This document shows, one piece after another, positions 5,788-6,771 of a DNA stretch of 6,771 bases; the stretch's first letter is position 1, and each line of letters begins with the position of its first letter. Where the stretch lies: assembly GCA_900538905.1 (NCBI GenBank), contig UPZS01000065.1, positions 1-6,771 of the forward strand, given 5' to 3'. The notes under the pieces were generated by a model, which ran no database searches, was not told the DNA's origin, and was given only the letters and a program-made list of their open reading frames with translations. Made by a program: the position numbers and the translations under genes. The DNA comes from an uncultured Sutterella sp. GTDB lineage: Bacteria > Pseudomonadota > Gammaproteobacteria > Burkholderiales > Burkholderiaceae_F.

Positions 5788-6771
5788 TCAGTTAGGGTAC
5801 TTTTTGTGCGCCGCTTCCACGAACTGATTCGTAAAGACCGCTTTGTAATCCGGTTTGAAGTTGTCCAGCTTGTCGTTAACGATCTGGAGTGATTTAAACG
5901 AAATGGCAGGCGCGCCCTCCGGAATAAAACCGTCTTTGGAAAGCGCAGGACGGTTCTTCATAAAGCCTGTCACATAAATCTCCTTGTTGCCCAGGAAGTA
6001 CGACTCGGGAACAGCTTTGACGATATCCTCGGCCGTAGCCTTTGCAAGCCAGCGATCCGCGCGGACCACTGCATTCGTCAGTCCCTGAATGATTTCCGGA
6101 TTTTCCTTAATGTAGCGCGTTGGAGCATAGAGGCACCCCGCTACCATTGGACCTCCGAAGATTTTGTCGCTTTCTTCCACAACACGGGTATCGGCGACAA
6201 TCTGAATCACATTGTCTTTTTCGAGCGTTGCGATGACCGGATCGAGATTGACAAACGCATCAATTTGTCCGGCACGCATAGCGGCAACAGCCGCGGCCGA
6301 AGCACCCACACCGATGAAGGAGACATCCTTGGGTTCAATGGCGGCATTGCGAAGGATAAAAATGGCAATGGCGTGCGAACTTGATCCGGGCGCCGTCACA
6401 CCGATTTTCTTGCCCTTAAGATCTGCCATTGATTTGAAATTGGGCATGGTCTTCTTGCTTACGGCAAAAACGCACTGCGGCGCTCGGCCCTGAAGCACGA
6501 ATGCCTGCATGGCCTGACCTCTTGCCTGCATGGCCAGAGTATGCTCGAAAGCACCGGAAACCACATCCGCAGACCCGCCAACAACGGCCTGAAGTGAACG
6601 GGAACCACCCTGGAAATCAATGATCTCGACATCAAGCCCCTCGTCTTTGAAGTAGCCGAGACTTTCGGCAATCGAAATGGGCAGATAGTAGTAAAGTGCC
6701 TTGCCGCCGACTGCAATTTTGACGGATTTGTTTGCCGCGAAGACGGTCGGCGACGCACACACGCCTACGCT
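5788..6771 (-). CDS. ABC importer solute-binding protein, SsuA/NMT1-like (5' partial)
   Basis: This is a periplasmic binding protein that captures the substrate and delivers it to the adjacent permease. The frame runs off the window's right edge, so the start is not visible; 327 residues are present. The first residues (SVGVCASPTVFAA) look like the end of a Sec signal peptide with cleavage near FAA/NKS. A GTG at 6762 lies inside this signal and is not the start. The mature part shows the NMT1/SsuA fold pattern: VKIAVGG, YYYLPISIAESLGYFKDEG, then LDVEIIDFQGGSRSLQAVVG, and later DLKGKKIGV with GSSSHAIA at the start of lobe two. Families with this pattern bind sulfonates, taurine, nitrate, pyrimidine precursors or aromatic acids, and the motifs visible here do not separate these options. 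It is the first visible gene of a binding protein-ATPase-permease operon. Confidence 0.9.
   Translation of the reverse strand, partial: SVGVCASPTVFAANKSVKIAVGGKALYYYLPISIAESLGYFKDEGLDVEIIDFQGGSRSLQAVVGGSADVVSGAFEHTLAMQARGQAMQAFVLQGRAPQCVFAVSKKTMPNFKSMADLKGKKIGVTAPGSSSHAIAIFILRNAAIEPKDVSFIGVGASAAAVAAMRAGQIDAFVNLDPVIATLEKDNVIQIVADTRVVEESDKIFGGPMVAGCLYAPTRYIKENPEIIQGLTNAVVRADRWLAKATAEDIVKAVPESYFLGNKEIYVTGFMKNRPALSKDGFIPEGAPAISFKSLQIVNDKLDNFKPDYKAVFTNQFVEAAHKKYPN

Overview
The window suggests a Gram-negative bacterium of moderate GC content, tentatively an anaerobic or gut betaproteobacterium of the Sutterellaceae type. This rests on three things: a periplasmic-binding-protein ABC importer with a Sec-type signal tail, the remnant of a flavocytochrome-c/fumarate-reductase-like flavoprotein beside a LysR remnant, and a DUF4143 ATPase. 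The taxonomic guess is inference. No rRNA, tRNA, CRISPR array or intact insertion sequence was found. All intact genes lie on the minus strand.

Reading in the direction of transcription, the right half (6771 to 4025) is a compact ABC importer operon of the SsuABC/TauABC/NrtABC type. It has a solute-binding protein (5' end outside the window), an ATPase and an inner-membrane permease. It closes with a strong hairpin plus six-T terminator at 3963-4000, which also faces the end of a LysR remnant on the other strand. Substrate cannot be assigned; no desulfonation or other catabolic gene lies beside it in the window.

The middle (about 3275-3961) has no intact gene but is not featureless. It holds the C-terminal stub of a LysR regulator on the plus strand and the C-terminal stub of a fumarate-reductase-type flavoprotein on the minus strand. 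Both have lost their 5' ends, and they meet at about 3643-3656. The simplest reading is one deletion that removed the heads of a divergently transcribed regulator/target pair and their shared promoter region. Left of the flavoprotein stop codon are two consecutive long hairpins whose imperfections become G.U wobbles when read from the minus strand.

The left third (3274 to 87) looks like a second minus-strand operon. It holds a 12-helix-type MFS transporter, a YhbS-like GNAT acetyltransferase and an AAA-type ATPase with a DUF4143 C-terminal domain, separated by 36 and 14 bases. The ATPase stops just after its E-x-K motif, earlier than is usual for the family, and a perfect 8-bp inverted repeat lies just beyond the stop. 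No substrate or toxin partner is identifiable for this group.
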